The position numbers were made by a program, and so were the translations under genes. A stretch of DNA of 64,000 nucleotides from Phycisphaerales bacterium (GTDB taxonomy: Bacteria; Planctomycetota; Phycisphaerae; UBA1845; UTPLA1), in contig JACKHI010000001.1 in NCBI GenBank assembly GCA_020639075.1, forward strand, positions 2,852,001 through 2,916,000, in the 5' to 3' direction. The notes beneath the pieces are model-generated. The model had not been told where the DNA came from. It saw only the letters and a program-made list of their open reading frames with translations, and did no database searches. Below are positions 1-8,702 of this stretch, in pieces. Position 1 is the first letter of the stretch. Every line of letters starts with the position of its first letter.

Positions 1-368
1 CCGCCGATCAGGTCGTAGTCGAACTTGAGCACCTGCGCTTCGAAGTACACCTGGTTGCCGAGCACCTCGATCAGTTCCGGCGGCCCCAGCGTTCCATCAG
101 GTCCGATCTGCTGCCATCGAAGCACAGTGACGGGCATGTTCGCAGCATCGACGCGCTGCTCCATCACGTTCACCTGCGCGACGCGATGCGATGCCTGGAT
201 CCGCTCAGCATAGAGCTTCAGCTCCGCCATCTCGCGCTCGAGATCGCCGATCTTCGCTTCCAGTCGACGAATCTTGATCGACGAGAGCTGGTCGGACGCC
301 ACAAACGCCAACGCAAGCAACATGGCGCTGCCGACCGTCAACTTGACCCAACGAAAACGAAGCATCAT
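1..368 (-). CDS. Partial membrane-anchored coiled-coil protein, 3' end outside window
   Basis: Reading the minus strand from ATG at 368 gives an open frame of about 122 codons that runs off the left edge. The start could also be the next codon, ATG at 365. The N-terminus has a short basic stretch (MMLRFRWVK) followed by one hydrophobic segment (about residues 10-25), then a charged heptad-like region (about 28-60, with SIKIRRLEAKIGDLEREM) typical of a short coiled coil. After that comes a non-helical region. This suggests a single-pass protein with a coiled-coil stalk. I do not recognise the family and its C-terminus is not visible. About 280 bp of non-coding DNA separate it from the next gene. 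Confidence 0.6.
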   Translation of the reverse strand, partial: MMLRFRWVKLTVGSAMLLALAFVASDQLSSIKIRRLEAKIGDLEREMAELKLYAERIQASHRVAQVNVMEQRVDAANMPVTVLRWQQIGPDGTLGPPELIEVLGNQVYFEAQVLKFDYDLIG

Positions 369-652
369 ATCCTCTTGCTGGAAAGACCCCTCGGGGCGGC
401 GCGGGATAGCTGCTGAGCGCGCTACGCCTCCCCCCTCATATCGGGCAGGTGATGCCTGAACTAGTCCCGCATCGGAATCTTAGTACGATACCGGACGTTG
501 CGAAGTTCTTCACGCCGAGCTATCGGACGATACGGCCGATTTCGCTCGCGACGACGCCCATCACGATGAGAATCGTGGCCCACCCATTCTACGTATACCA
601 TTGAAAGCGGTCTCAGGAGAGATCATTCCGTACAAACCGAACTGAACAAACG

Positions 653-2518
653 CTAATACCGCTGGATGGCCTGCTCGACAAGTTCCTCCGGAATCCCAAG
701 CTGCTGCGCCTCGCGAAGGTGTTTCCAGGCCTGCTTCTGGTCGCCGAGTTCGAAATAGGCAGTCGCCAGACCGAACGCAACTTGAGCCTGGATTTCCCTC
801 GGCAGGCGATGGACCTCGGGCGAAAGCTTCTCGTAGCAGTCCACAACGCCCTTCCAGTCCTCCTGGTTCGTCAAGGCGATGCCGAGCTCGAATCGCGCGT
901 TTGCCAGCCCGAGCATCGTCTTCTCCCGATCCTCCGCCGGTAACCGATCGATGACAAGCAGCGCCTTCTCGTAACTGTCCACCGACGCCTGCCACTCCTG
1001 CAACTCCATCAAAACAAGTCCCAGATTGCTGTACGCGAACACGAAGTCGGATCTCAGCTCGATCGCCCGGCGCAGGTGCTCGGCCGCCGCCGGATAATCT
1101 CCCTCGGCAATCAACGCGGCGCCCAGATTGCAGTGTGCGTGCGGTGAGTTTGGATCCAGCGTCAGCGCGTACGACCAAAGCGAGTTCGAATCGTGCCACG
1201 CGGCCGAGTAGCTCCGGCTGGCGCGAACCAGTGAAAGGCTCGCGACGAGCACAGCCAGAATCACCCCCATCACGCGCATCCGCCGGAGTTCCAACGCACC
1301 GCGCGTAACGATGACGTACAACCCGCCGGCAACCAGCGCCGCCAACGGCACCGACGAGAAATACGAATACCGATCCGCGACGAGCTGTTGCGAAATCTGA
1401 ATGATGCCCAGGTTCGGCACGAGGATCACAACAAACGCCGACATGCCCGCAATGATCGCAGCCGCGCGTCGCCGGAACGCAAATAACGCAACAACGCCGA
1501 CGACCACGAATGCGATCGCGCCGCCGAATCGCGGATCCGCCAGACTGAACGACTTCGGCAGTTCGTAGAACGGACTCAGCCCCGTCGGCACAATCGTCTT
1601 CGCCAGGTAGAACACGACGCCATAGAACGACTGCACGAGCCGATCGGCGAATGGCAAACCGCTCACATCGGCCCCCGGCTGCCAGACTTCCTTCGATGCC
1701 GATGCATGCTTCGCGATGAAGAACGCAACAATGAAGAACGGCGCTTTCTCGCCCAAAATGCGAATGATCCGTTTCCAGACGGAACCCCGATCGTTCTGCA
1801 GCCGCCGCAACGGATAGATGTCAGCAATCAACAACACGGCCGGCAGCGTGATCGCAACCGCCTTGAACAGGACGGCGATGCAATAAACAGCGAACGCCAG
1901 CGCCACAGTCGGCCACGACGATCGCCGATCACCACTCTTTGATTGCCCACGCAAATAAATCAACGCGCTGAGCATTGCGAAGAACACGCCCGGCAGATAG
2001 GGCTGGCTCGATATCCAGACGGCGGGCTCCGTTCGCAATGGATGCACGACGAATAGCAGCGCCGTCGCACCGGCGGCGATCACAATCGCCTGCTCATCGC
2101 GCGCCGCTTTATCGCGCCACGCCGCACGCAATAACACGACAAGAAGCGCGAACAGCAGAAGACCGTTCGCCGTATGAAGTGCAATGCTGAACGCGTGATA
2201 CACGCCCGGATTGGGAGCCCCCGCCTCGTTCACACCCGCGATGAGATGTTCGGCGCCGAGCAATGCCCACGCTGCCGGTTGCCAGACGCCCACGTGGTAT
2301 GTGTTCCAGGCCCAGCGAAAGTTATCGGCCCCTAATCCGCGATAGCTTGTGTTCAGTACGAAGTTGCGATCGTCATCCCAGTTGAGAAACCCGGCATCGA
2401 GCGCGGGCCGGAACGCCGCCAGGGCGCCAACGATAATCAGGCCACTGAATACCAGAATGGCCGGAATTGTCGCGCGATCACTATGGGCCGCTGGTTCGGA
2501 TCGATCGTGGTTCGTCAT
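653..2518 (-). CDS. TMTC-like multi-pass membrane protein with C-terminal TPR repeats
   Basis: A 621-residue protein. The N-terminal part has many hydrophobic segments and an acidic loop (LNWDDDRNFVLN) soon after the first one. This is the place and form of the acidic motif in GT-C membrane glycosyltransferases and TMTC/ArnT-like proteins. The last ~170 residues contain at least three tetratricopeptide units, for example AHCNLGAALIAEGDY and AYSNLGLVLMEL. Such proteins are common in planctomycetes and are usually annotated only as TPR proteins; protein O-glycosylation is a possible but unproven role. I start at ATG 2518 (MTNHDRSEP) because the longer frame adds 47 residues of low-complexity sequence before the first membrane segment. 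No strong ribosome site is visible. It is divergent from the gene at 2966. Confidence 0.75.
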   Translation of the reverse strand: MTNHDRSEPAAHSDRATIPAILVFSGLIIVGALAAFRPALDAGFLNWDDDRNFVLNTSYRGLGADNFRWAWNTYHVGVWQPAAWALLGAEHLIAGVNEAGAPNPGVYHAFSIALHTANGLLLFALLVVLLRAAWRDKAARDEQAIVIAAGATALLFVVHPLRTEPAVWISSQPYLPGVFFAMLSALIYLRGQSKSGDRRSSWPTVALAFAVYCIAVLFKAVAITLPAVLLIADIYPLRRLQNDRGSVWKRIIRILGEKAPFFIVAFFIAKHASASKEVWQPGADVSGLPFADRLVQSFYGVVFYLAKTIVPTGLSPFYELPKSFSLADPRFGGAIAFVVVGVVALFAFRRRAAAIIAGMSAFVVILVPNLGIIQISQQLVADRYSYFSSVPLAALVAGGLYVIVTRGALELRRMRVMGVILAVLVASLSLVRASRSYSAAWHDSNSLWSYALTLDPNSPHAHCNLGAALIAEGDYPAAAEHLRRAIELRSDFVFAYSNLGLVLMELQEWQASVDSYEKALLVIDRLPAEDREKTMLGLANARFELGIALTNQEDWKGVVDCYEKLSPEVHRLPREIQAQVAFGLATAYFELGDQKQAWKHLREAQQLGIPEELVEQAIQRY

Positions 2519-2965
2519 TCGTGTGCCGTATCCTCGGACGTCGCGTCGGGCGGCAGCGAATGATATCACGTATCGCGTGCCCGGATGCCGCGTCATCGAA
2601 TTCAATTGCGGCGGCGCGAGCGCGTGGTATGCAAACTCGGACGAGAATCGTAAACGCAATGCGTTTCAGGCGTTGGTATGCGGCAACACAACGCTTGAAT
2701 GAGGCATCGCATCGCACCCATGTTGCCCGGAAACAACACGCCGTTACGAACGGCCCCGGCCGTTGGAGAGAAGCCCATGTGGCAGGTGATTCTTAAACTA
2801 CTGGAATTGCACAACTTAGCCAAAAACTCACCCCAGACAGCCCCGACTGGCACACCCGATGCAATGATCCCCCAGCGTCGGCAACGCAGCCGACCCTGCT
2901 ACGGGATGCAACCTGCCGGCAGTGAGAACGCGAAACCACGGACCACCGACCGGAGGGGTAAGTCG
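2519..2965. other. Divergent intergenic region with no recognised gene
   Basis: About 450 bp between the start of the TPR membrane gene (minus) and a small coiled-coil gene (plus). Short open frames on both strands cross it, but none has a convincing ribosome site or protein-like composition. It presumably carries the promoters of both genes; I could not identify clear -35/-10 pairs. Confidence 0.5.
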
Positions 2966-3229
2966 ATGGATGAAAACACGTTCCAGAAGAAGCTCGCCGA
3001 ACTGGTGAAAGAAATCGGCAACCTTCCGGATGAGGACCGCGAGAAGCTCGAAGCGCTCGCGACTCAGACCAAAGAACGCCACGCGAAGCTGCGACAGACA
3101 GTCACGAGCCTCCAGGAGTCGCTCGACTATCTTCGCCTCAGCGTCAAGTACCTGCTGTTCGATCTCGAGGCCACACGCCGGGAAAACGGCTACCTTCGGA
3201 AGATGCTCGAGGAACAGTCTGACGGCTAA
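2966..3229 (+). CDS. Small coiled-coil protein of unknown function
   Basis: An 87-residue, highly charged, Lys/Glu-rich protein that should be almost entirely helical, with heptad spacing of Leu (LVKEIGNLPDEDREKLEAL, then SLQESLDYLRLSVKYLLFDLEATRREN). It has no Cys, signal peptide or membrane segment. The start at ATG 2966 is fixed by a good Shine-Dalgarno (GGAGGGG) about 8 nt upstream; the frame is open for another 89 codons upstream but that part does not look like protein. The gene stands alone and is followed by a strong hairpin at 3310. It could be a structural or nucleoid-associated protein; I do not recognise a named family. Confidence 0.75.
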   Translation: MDENTFQKKLAELVKEIGNLPDEDREKLEALATQTKERHAKLRQTVTSLQESLDYLRLSVKYLLFDLEATRRENGYLRKMLEEQSDG

Positions 3230-3309
3230 GCCGGCCTGACACAGAACACCACTCCACTGCTCCTTTCCACTGCTCCACGCTTGCGACACCACTACCTACC
3301 CTTGGCAAG

Positions 3310-3335
3310 GGGCCGCCGACAACCGGCGGCCCTTT
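3310..3335 (+). terminator. Intrinsic-terminator-like hairpin downstream of the small coiled-coil gene
   Basis: A perfect 9-bp GC-rich stem (GGGCCGCCG with CGGCGGCCC), a 5-nt loop, then TTT. It lies 80 bp after the stop of the gene ending at 3229. The T tract is short, so termination strength is uncertain. Confidence 0.5.
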
Positions 3336-3501
3336 GTCATGCGCGGAGCAGCGACCGCAGTACAATTCGCGTCGCAACTTAACGCGCTGCGCCTCTGCTT
3401 GGCGCAGGTCCGCCCGTCCCGCATATTACCCTGTTTCCGGCCGCCATCTCGTGATCTGGCGAGGATGCGGCATCCATGCAACTGTTACGAACGACAACAC
3501 T

Positions 3502-4650
3502 ATGAGCTTACCCCCAACGAGGATTCTCTTGGCCAAGATCGGACTCGACGGACACGACAGAGGTGTCAAAGTCCTGGCGCGCGGCCTGCGCGACGCCGGT
3601 ATGGAAGTGATCTATACCGGCCTCTGGCAAACGCCCGCCGCCGCCGCCAAGGCCGCGATCGAAGAGGACGTCGATGTCCTCGGCGCCAGCTTCCACAGCG
3701 CCGCCCACATGACGCTCGTCCCCGTTCTGAAAAATGAACTGGCCAAGCTCGGCCGCCCCGATATTCCCGTCGCCATCGGCGGCATCATTCCGCACGACGA
3801 CGTCCAACCGATGAAGGACGCCGGCTGCGCGCTCGTCTTCGAGACCGAAGTCTCGATGGCCACGATCGTCAGCGAAATCAACAAGCTCGCCGCCAAGACT
3901 CATGAGCATCGCGCGACCAACGCAAAGAATGGCCGTCTCGACGGCTGGCTGGCGGATCTGCCGAAGGGCAATCGCGCCGCGCTGGGTCAACTTCTGACGT
4001 GGGTCGAAAATGGCGCCTGTCCGGACGACATTGCCGCCAAGCTCCCGGCTGTCTCGAAGGAGCCCGTCATCGCCGGCTTCACGGGCGCACCAGGCGTCGG
4101 CAAGAGCACGCTCATCGGTCGCGTCATCCGGGAATTGCGCGATCGCAACAAGACAGTCGGCGTACTCGCCGTCGATCCCGTGAGTCCGATCACCGGTGGC
4201 GCGCTGCTCGGCGATCGCGCACGCATGACGATGGTCGCCGCCGATGAAGGCGTCTTCCTGAGATCCAGCGCGAGCCGCGGTGAACTCGGCGGGCTCGCCC
4301 CGACGACGGGCGCGATGATCGAAGTCATGAAGCGCTCGAACATCGACGTGCTGCTGATCGAAACCGTCGGCGCGGGGCAGAACGATTTCACGGTTCGACA
4401 ATGGGCGTCGCCGCTCGTCCTCCTGCTGATGCCGGGCGCGGGCGACGATCTGCAGCTTGAGAAGGCAGGCATCATCGAAGTCGCCGAAGTATTCGTGATC
4501 AACAAGGCCGATCTGCCAGGTGCGGGCAAGCTTGAGGCCCAGATCCGCGAGACGCTCGGCTCCAGCCGGGAGATCGTGCAGACCGTCGCGTCGCACGGCG
4601 AAGGCATCGACATACTGGTCGATTCGATCCTCGGCTTCAAAAAGCACTAG
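3502..4650 (+). CDS. Fused cobalamin-binding domain and MeaB/ArgK-type GTPase
   Basis: A 382-residue fusion. Residues about 5-132 match the C-terminal B12-binding domain of methylmalonyl-CoA mutase, with the DGHDRG signature (D16, axial-ligand H18, G21), then GASFHS and AIGGIIP. Residues about 188-382 match the MeaB/ArgK GTPase that protects and reloads acyl-CoA mutases: P-loop GAPGVGKST (195-203), switch ETVGAGQND and NKAD (334-337). The mutase catalytic barrel is absent from this protein and from the window. In the IcmF family these two domains precede a mutase barrel in one chain, so this protein probably pairs with a separately encoded mutase large subunit. ATG 3502 is chosen because domain homology begins there; the ribosome site is weak. 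EtfB follows 170 bp later. Confidence 0.88.
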   Translation: MSLPPTRILLAKIGLDGHDRGVKVLARGLRDAGMEVIYTGLWQTPAAAAKAAIEEDVDVLGASFHSAAHMTLVPVLKNELAKLGRPDIPVAIGGIIPHDDVQPMKDAGCALVFETEVSMATIVSEINKLAAKTHEHRATNAKNGRLDGWLADLPKGNRAALGQLLTWVENGACPDDIAAKLPAVSKEPVIAGFTGAPGVGKSTLIGRVIRELRDRNKTVGVLAVDPVSPITGGALLGDRARMTMVAADEGVFLRSSASRGELGGLAPTTGAMIEVMKRSNIDVLLIETVGAGQNDFTVRQWASPLVLLLMPGAGDDLQLEKAGIIEVAEVFVINKADLPGAGKLEAQIRETLGSSREIVQTVASHGEGIDILVDSILGFKKH

Positions 4651-4820
4651 GATACGAGCCGATCGTACCGCGGATCCGATTGAGGGCCGCGGGGCCAGAC
4701 AGAGCCGCGACCGTAAGGGAGCGGTTGGCGTTCGAAAGCGAGGCGACGTTTTGGACTCGCGAAGGGCATCAATAGCGATCGACCCCAACCAAAGTTAATA
4801 CGCAACGCGGAATAGCAACC

Positions 4821-5612
4821 ATGAAGATTCTCTCACTCGTCAAATACGTTCCCGAATCGACGGCCAAGATCAACGTCATGCCCGACGGTAGCGGCATCGA
4901 TCCCAAGGGCGTCAAGTTCGTCATGAACCCGTTCTGCGAGTTCGCCGTCGAGGCCGCGCTCCAGTTCAAGGAAAAGAACAGCGGCGCGAACGCCGAGATC
5001 ACGGCGCTCACGCTCGGCCCCGACACGGCCGTCGATGCCTTGCGCACGGCCTACGCGATGGGCGTCGATAAAGCCGTTCATCTCAACGATCCGTCATTTG
5101 AAAAGGCGGACGATCTGTCCGTCGCGCGAATCATCGCTGCGGCGATCAAGAACGAGGGCTTCGACGTCATCTTCGCCGGCAAGCATGCGATCGACTATGA
5201 CCGGGGACAGGTTGGTGCAGCGCTGGCCGAATGCCTGGGCATCCCGCACGTCGGGGCAGTCACGGATATCACCTGGTCATCGGACTTCAAAAGCGCCACG
5301 GCCAAGCGGCGCGTCGAAGGCGCCGAGGAGATCGTCGAAGTGCAGCTGCCCGCGCTGTTCACGATCGAGAAGGGCTACGTCGAAGCGCGCTATCCGTCGC
5401 TGCCGGGTTTGATGAAAGCGAAGAAGAAACCGATCGACGCAAAGAATGCCGCGGCGCTTGGCCTCTCAGCGGATCAAGTGACGGGCGCAACGCAGATGCA
5501 CGGCTTCGCCCCGCCGCCCGCGCGCCCCGAAGGCCGCAAGCTGGACGGAGAGCCGGAACAGCAAGTCGCGGAACTCGTCCGCATCCTCCGCGAAGACGAA
5601 AAGCTGATCTAA
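4821..5612 (+). CDS. etfB: Electron transfer flavoprotein subunit beta
   Basis: 263 residues, the normal length for EtfB. It starts MKILSLVKYVPE and contains the family's adenine-nucleotide-binding core (ALTLGPDTAVDALRTAYAMG), the segment FAGKHAIDYDRGQVGAALAE and the EtfB recognition-loop region (ARYPSLPGLMKAKKK). EtfB carries AMP and, with FAD-bearing EtfA, passes electrons from acyl-CoA dehydrogenases to the quinone pool. No etfA is adjacent, which is unusual because the two genes are normally neighbours; EtfA must be encoded elsewhere. The neighbouring B12-MeaB gene and the methylcrotonyl-CoA carboxylase gene 7 kb away fit acyl-CoA or branched-chain amino acid catabolism. Confidence 0.93.
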   Translation: MKILSLVKYVPESTAKINVMPDGSGIDPKGVKFVMNPFCEFAVEAALQFKEKNSGANAEITALTLGPDTAVDALRTAYAMGVDKAVHLNDPSFEKADDLSVARIIAAAIKNEGFDVIFAGKHAIDYDRGQVGAALAECLGIPHVGAVTDITWSSDFKSATAKRRVEGAEEIVEVQLPALFTIEKGYVEARYPSLPGLMKAKKKPIDAKNAAALGLSADQVTGATQMHGFAPPPARPEGRKLDGEPEQQVAELVRILREDEKLI

Positions 5613-5620
5613 CGCGGTTG

Positions 5621-6110
5621 CCGGGTGCCATGCCGACGCCCAACGTCGGCATGCGCGAACGCCGGGTGCCACTTCTGTGTCAGCAGTGCGGACACGTAGG
5701 GGTCAAGGATTCCAAGGATCCAGAATCCGAGTGCACCTCCGTGGCCCAGCCTACAGGCTGGGGAAGCGAATTGGCTGACGTCCCCATGCCACGCTCGAAA
5801 TCCAACACGGTAAAAGTTGCGAACACAATTCGCTTCCCCAGGGCATGCCCTGGGCCACGGGAGCCCAACAAGCCGGGTGCCACTGCTCTCAAGCAGTGCA
5901 GGACACGAGGTGTGCCACAAAAGCGGCGTGGTCAACTAATCTCAATTCATACACAATGCAATCTCGCCCCGAACGGGGCGACGGACCGTAGCCACGGGTG
6001 GAGCGAAGGTCGCCACGCGACCAAAGCGCAACCCGTGGAATACGTCATCTCTCATCTGTTTCCGCCCCGGATGGGGCGGATGAATCGTCGACTCAATCTC
6101 ATCGCAGTGA
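5621..6110. repeat. Intergenic block of modular palindromic repeats, block 1
   Basis: The space between etfB and the GH27 gene is filled with hairpin-forming modules that recur elsewhere in the window. A CATGCCGACG/CGTCGGCATG hairpin lies at 5629-5653 and is repeated at 8354-8378. A CAGCAGTG-containing element follows. The long nested inverted repeat is at 5739-5860. A third module at 5965-6079 is bounded by CGCCCC-type hairpins with CCACGGGT (5992) and ACCCGTGG (6031) as an inner inverted pair; it is related to 18973-19084. No coding gene is supported here. Confidence 0.85.
5739..5860. repeat. Nested inverted-repeat element, copy 1 (122 bp)
   Basis: It begins CCGTGGCCCAG and ends CTGGGCCACGG. 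Inside each end is a small hairpin (CCCAGCCTACAGGCTGGG at the left, CCCAGGGCATGCCCTGGG at the right), followed inward by GGGGAAGCGAATTG and its inverse CAATTCGCTTCCCC. The whole element could therefore fold as one long stem or as two hairpins. Copies 2 and 3 are at 8518-8639 and 9318-9440 in the same orientation. Confidence 0.9.
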
Positions 6111-6365
6111 ATTGATCACGAACGCTAATCTCGATTCAAGCGCCTCCGCCGCCCCTTCCGGGGAGGAATGAGCATTGGGGAAGCCAACCGTCGCGGCTCT
6201 GATGGGTCGCCTAGCGATGCTGTCGACTCAACAGTCGAGTCTTCGCCGCCGCAGTGTTAGAATCACGCGCGACAGCAGATCCATCCTAGAACTCGATTGG
6301 ATGCACACGCCATGTTCGACCGCTACGACCCGCTGATCCAAGACACTCAGAATCGATCGCCCCGT

Positions 6366-8318
6366 ATGATTCCCACCTTCGCGGCCTGCGCATGCCTCGC
6401 CATTGCAGCCAATCTCCTCGCGGCACGCGCGGACGAACCCGCACTCTCTCCCAAGACCATCCAGCTCGAATCCCTCAACCTCGACACAATCCAGCAAGAC
6501 TGGGGCCGGCCCGGCGCGGCGAAATCCATCGACGGCCATCCGCTCACGATCGCCGGCAAAGCCTACGAGCACGGTCTCGGCACACACGCCTACAGCGAGA
6601 TGAATATCGAACTGCACGGCGGCGCGAAGCGCTTCACTGCAAGCGTCGGTCTCGACGACGAAGTCACATGCGACGGCGCAATAGTCTTCGTGATCATCGT
6701 CGACGACAAGGAAGCGTGGCGATCGCCCGTCATGAAGAAAGGCGATGCCCCGAAGCCCGTCGACGTCGACCTGAAAGGTGCAAAGACGCTCTCGCTCATC
6801 GTCGAAGACGCTGACAACGGGATCGACTGTGATCACGCCGACTGGGCCGACGCCGTGATTGAACTCGCGCCAAACGCGAAGCAGCCGCCCGAGGCCGTCC
6901 GCGCGCCGACAGCGCCCGATCCGACGATCGCGACTCACATCGACAATAAGCCCGTGATCAATCCGCCATACATCACGGGCGCAACGCCGAACCGTGACTT
7001 TCTCTTTCGCATTCCGACAACCGGCGAACGACCCATCGCCTTCGAGGCGAAGAACCTCCCCGACGGCCTCACGCTCGACGGTGCGACCGGCATCATCACG
7101 GGTTCGCTGAAGAAGGCCGGCGAATCGAAAGTGCGCATCACGGCGAAGAACGCCCACGGTTCATACGAATCAACGCTGACGATCGTCGGCGGCCCGCACA
7201 AGCTCGCACTTACAACGCCGATGGGCTGGAACTCGTGGAATGTCTGGGGCCTGTCGATCGACGATGCCCGGGTCCGCGCCGCCGCCGACGCAATGGTCTC
7301 CTCGGGTCTCGCCGACTGCGGCTATCAATACATCAACATCGACGACGGTTGGGAGGCCGGCCGCGACGCCGACGGCCGCATCCAGTGCAACGATAAGTTC
7401 CCCGACATGAAGGCGCTCGCTGACTACGTTCACAGCAAGGGGCTCAAGCTCGGCATCTACTCCGGCCCGGGGCCAAAGACGTGTGGTGGCTACGAAGCCA
7501 GCTATCAGCACGAACAGCAGGACGCCCTGAGCTACGCCGAATGGGGCATCGACTATCTCAAGTACGACTGGTGCTCGTACAGCGAGATCGCCAAGGATGA
7601 CAGCCTCGAAGAACTGCAAAAACCCTACAAGATCATGCGCGACGCGCTGGCGGCATGCGATCGCGACATCGTCTACTCACTCTGTCAGTACGGCATGGGC
7701 GACGTGAGCACATGGGGCGCGGATGTCGGCGGCAATCTCTGGCGCACGACCGGCGATATCACGGACACATGGCAGAGCCTTTCTTCTATTGGCTTCGGCC
7801 AGGCCGGACTCGAACAATACGCCGGCCCCGGTCACTGGAACGATCCCGACATGCTCGTCGTCGGGCAAGTCGGCTGGGGACCCACGCTGCATCCGACGCG
7901 CCTGTCGAAGCATGAACAGATGACGCACATCACGCTCTGGTCATTGTTGGCGTCGCCCATGTTGATCGGCTGCGATATGACGAAGCTCGACGACTTTACG
8001 CTTGCACTGCTGACGAACCCCGATGTCATCGCCGTCAACCAGGACCCGCTTGGCAAGCAGGCGTCGCGAATCTCGCAGGATGGGCGTACGGAAATCTGGG
8101 CGCGACCACTGGCGGACGGAAGCACCGCCGTCGGTCTGTTCAACCGCGGTCGCAAAGCGCACGAGATCAGCGTCAACTGGAAGCAGCTCAATCGAAACGG
8201 AACGCAGTACGTCCGCGACTTGTGGATGCGCAGCGACGTCGGTCAGTTCGCAACGGACTACAAGACGACAGTCCCGCCGCACGGTGCAGTGTTCCTGAAG
8301 ATCGCAATCGCCAGGTAA
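6366..8318 (+). CDS. Secreted GH27 alpha-galactosidase with N-terminal NPCBM domain
   Basis: About 650 residues. A signal peptide (about residues 1-23, cleavage near AARA-DEP) is followed by an NPCBM carbohydrate-binding domain (about 35-160, with EHGLGTHAYSEM), a putative Ig-like domain (about 190-275) and a GH27 barrel (about 285-570) with a C-terminal beta domain. GH27 landmarks are visible: TPMGWNSWNVWG, NIDDGWE, the nucleophile Asp in YLKYDWCSY and the acid/base Asp in GHWNDPDMLVVG. It should remove terminal alpha-linked galactose (or GalNAc) from polysaccharides outside the cytoplasm. I start at ATG 6366 because the signal peptide begins there; an in-frame ATG at 6297 would add 23 residues before it. 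It is flanked on both sides by repeat blocks. Confidence 0.93.
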   Translation: MIPTFAACACLAIAANLLAARADEPALSPKTIQLESLNLDTIQQDWGRPGAAKSIDGHPLTIAGKAYEHGLGTHAYSEMNIELHGGAKRFTASVGLDDEVTCDGAIVFVIIVDDKEAWRSPVMKKGDAPKPVDVDLKGAKTLSLIVEDADNGIDCDHADWADAVIELAPNAKQPPEAVRAPTAPDPTIATHIDNKPVINPPYITGATPNRDFLFRIPTTGERPIAFEAKNLPDGLTLDGATGIITGSLKKAGESKVRITAKNAHGSYESTLTIVGGPHKLALTTPMGWNSWNVWGLSIDDARVRAAADAMVSSGLADCGYQYINIDDGWEAGRDADGRIQCNDKFPDMKALADYVHSKGLKLGIYSGPGPKTCGGYEASYQHEQQDALSYAEWGIDYLKYDWCSYSEIAKDDSLEELQKPYKIMRDALAACDRDIVYSLCQYGMGDVSTWGADVGGNLWRTTGDITDTWQSLSSIGFGQAGLEQYAGPGHWNDPDMLVVGQVGWGPTLHPTRLSKHEQMTHITLWSLLASPMLIGCDMTKLDDFTLALLTNPDVIAVNQDPLGKQASRISQDGRTEIWARPLADGSTAVGLFNRGRKAHEISVNWKQLNRNGTQYVRDLWMRSDVGQFATDYKTTVPPHGAVFLKIAIAR

Positions 8319-8329
8319 ATTGGGCGCCA

Positions 8330-8645
8330 CGCCGACGCCCAATGCCTGGGTGCCATGCCGACGCCCAACGTCGGCATGCCTGATCGCCGGGTGCCACTGC
8401 TGTGTCAGCAGTGCGGATGCGAAGGGATCGAGGATTCCAGGGATCCAGGATCCAAGTGCGGCCGGGTACCATTGCTCTCAAGCAGTGCCAGCGAACCACG
8501 CGACGCCGACTCGATTCCCGTGGCCCAGCCTACAGGCTGGGGAAGCGAATTGGCTGATGTCCTCGGGCCACGCTCAAATTTCATTACGGTTTATGTGGCG
8601 AGCGCAATTCGCTCCCCCAGGGCATGCCCTGGGCCACGGGGGCAG
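8330..8645. repeat. Intergenic block of modular palindromic repeats, block 2
   Basis: The whole gap between the GH27 gene and the zinc-ribbon gene at 8703 consists of modules also present in block 1: the CATGCCGACG hairpin (8354-8378), the CTGCTGTGTCAGCAG element, a GATTCC/GGATCC-rich linker and nested inverted repeat copy 2. The module order is partly rearranged relative to block 1, which suggests the pieces move or duplicate independently. Confidence 0.85.
8518..8639. repeat. Nested inverted-repeat element, copy 2 (122 bp)
   Basis: Nearly identical to copy 3 and clearly related to copy 1, with the same ends (CCGTGGCCCAG, CTGGGCCACGG). The middle part differs from copy 1 but closely matches copy 3, so copies 2 and 3 are the more recent pair. 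Confidence 0.9.
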
Positions 8646-8702
8646 ATTGAATCGCGATGATCACAGGCGTAACATGCGACTAATCGGGCATCAGGAGCCA
8701 AC

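Noticed and set aside
561..1199. 212-codon frame on the minus strand over the TPR end of the first membrane gene
   Set aside because: It lies in another frame of the same strand as the TPR repeats of the 653-2518 gene, is Arg/Gly-rich and has no ribosome site.
3508..4788. 426-codon minus-strand frame opposite the B12-MeaB gene
   Set aside because: It is the antisense shadow of a gene with clear catalytic motifs; composition (Arg, Asp, Ala) is typical of GC-rich antisense frames.
5231..6115. 294-codon plus-strand frame across the repeat block after etfB
   Set aside because: It begins inside etfB and continues through palindromic repeats; similar peptides appear wherever the repeats occur, which marks repeat DNA and not a gene.
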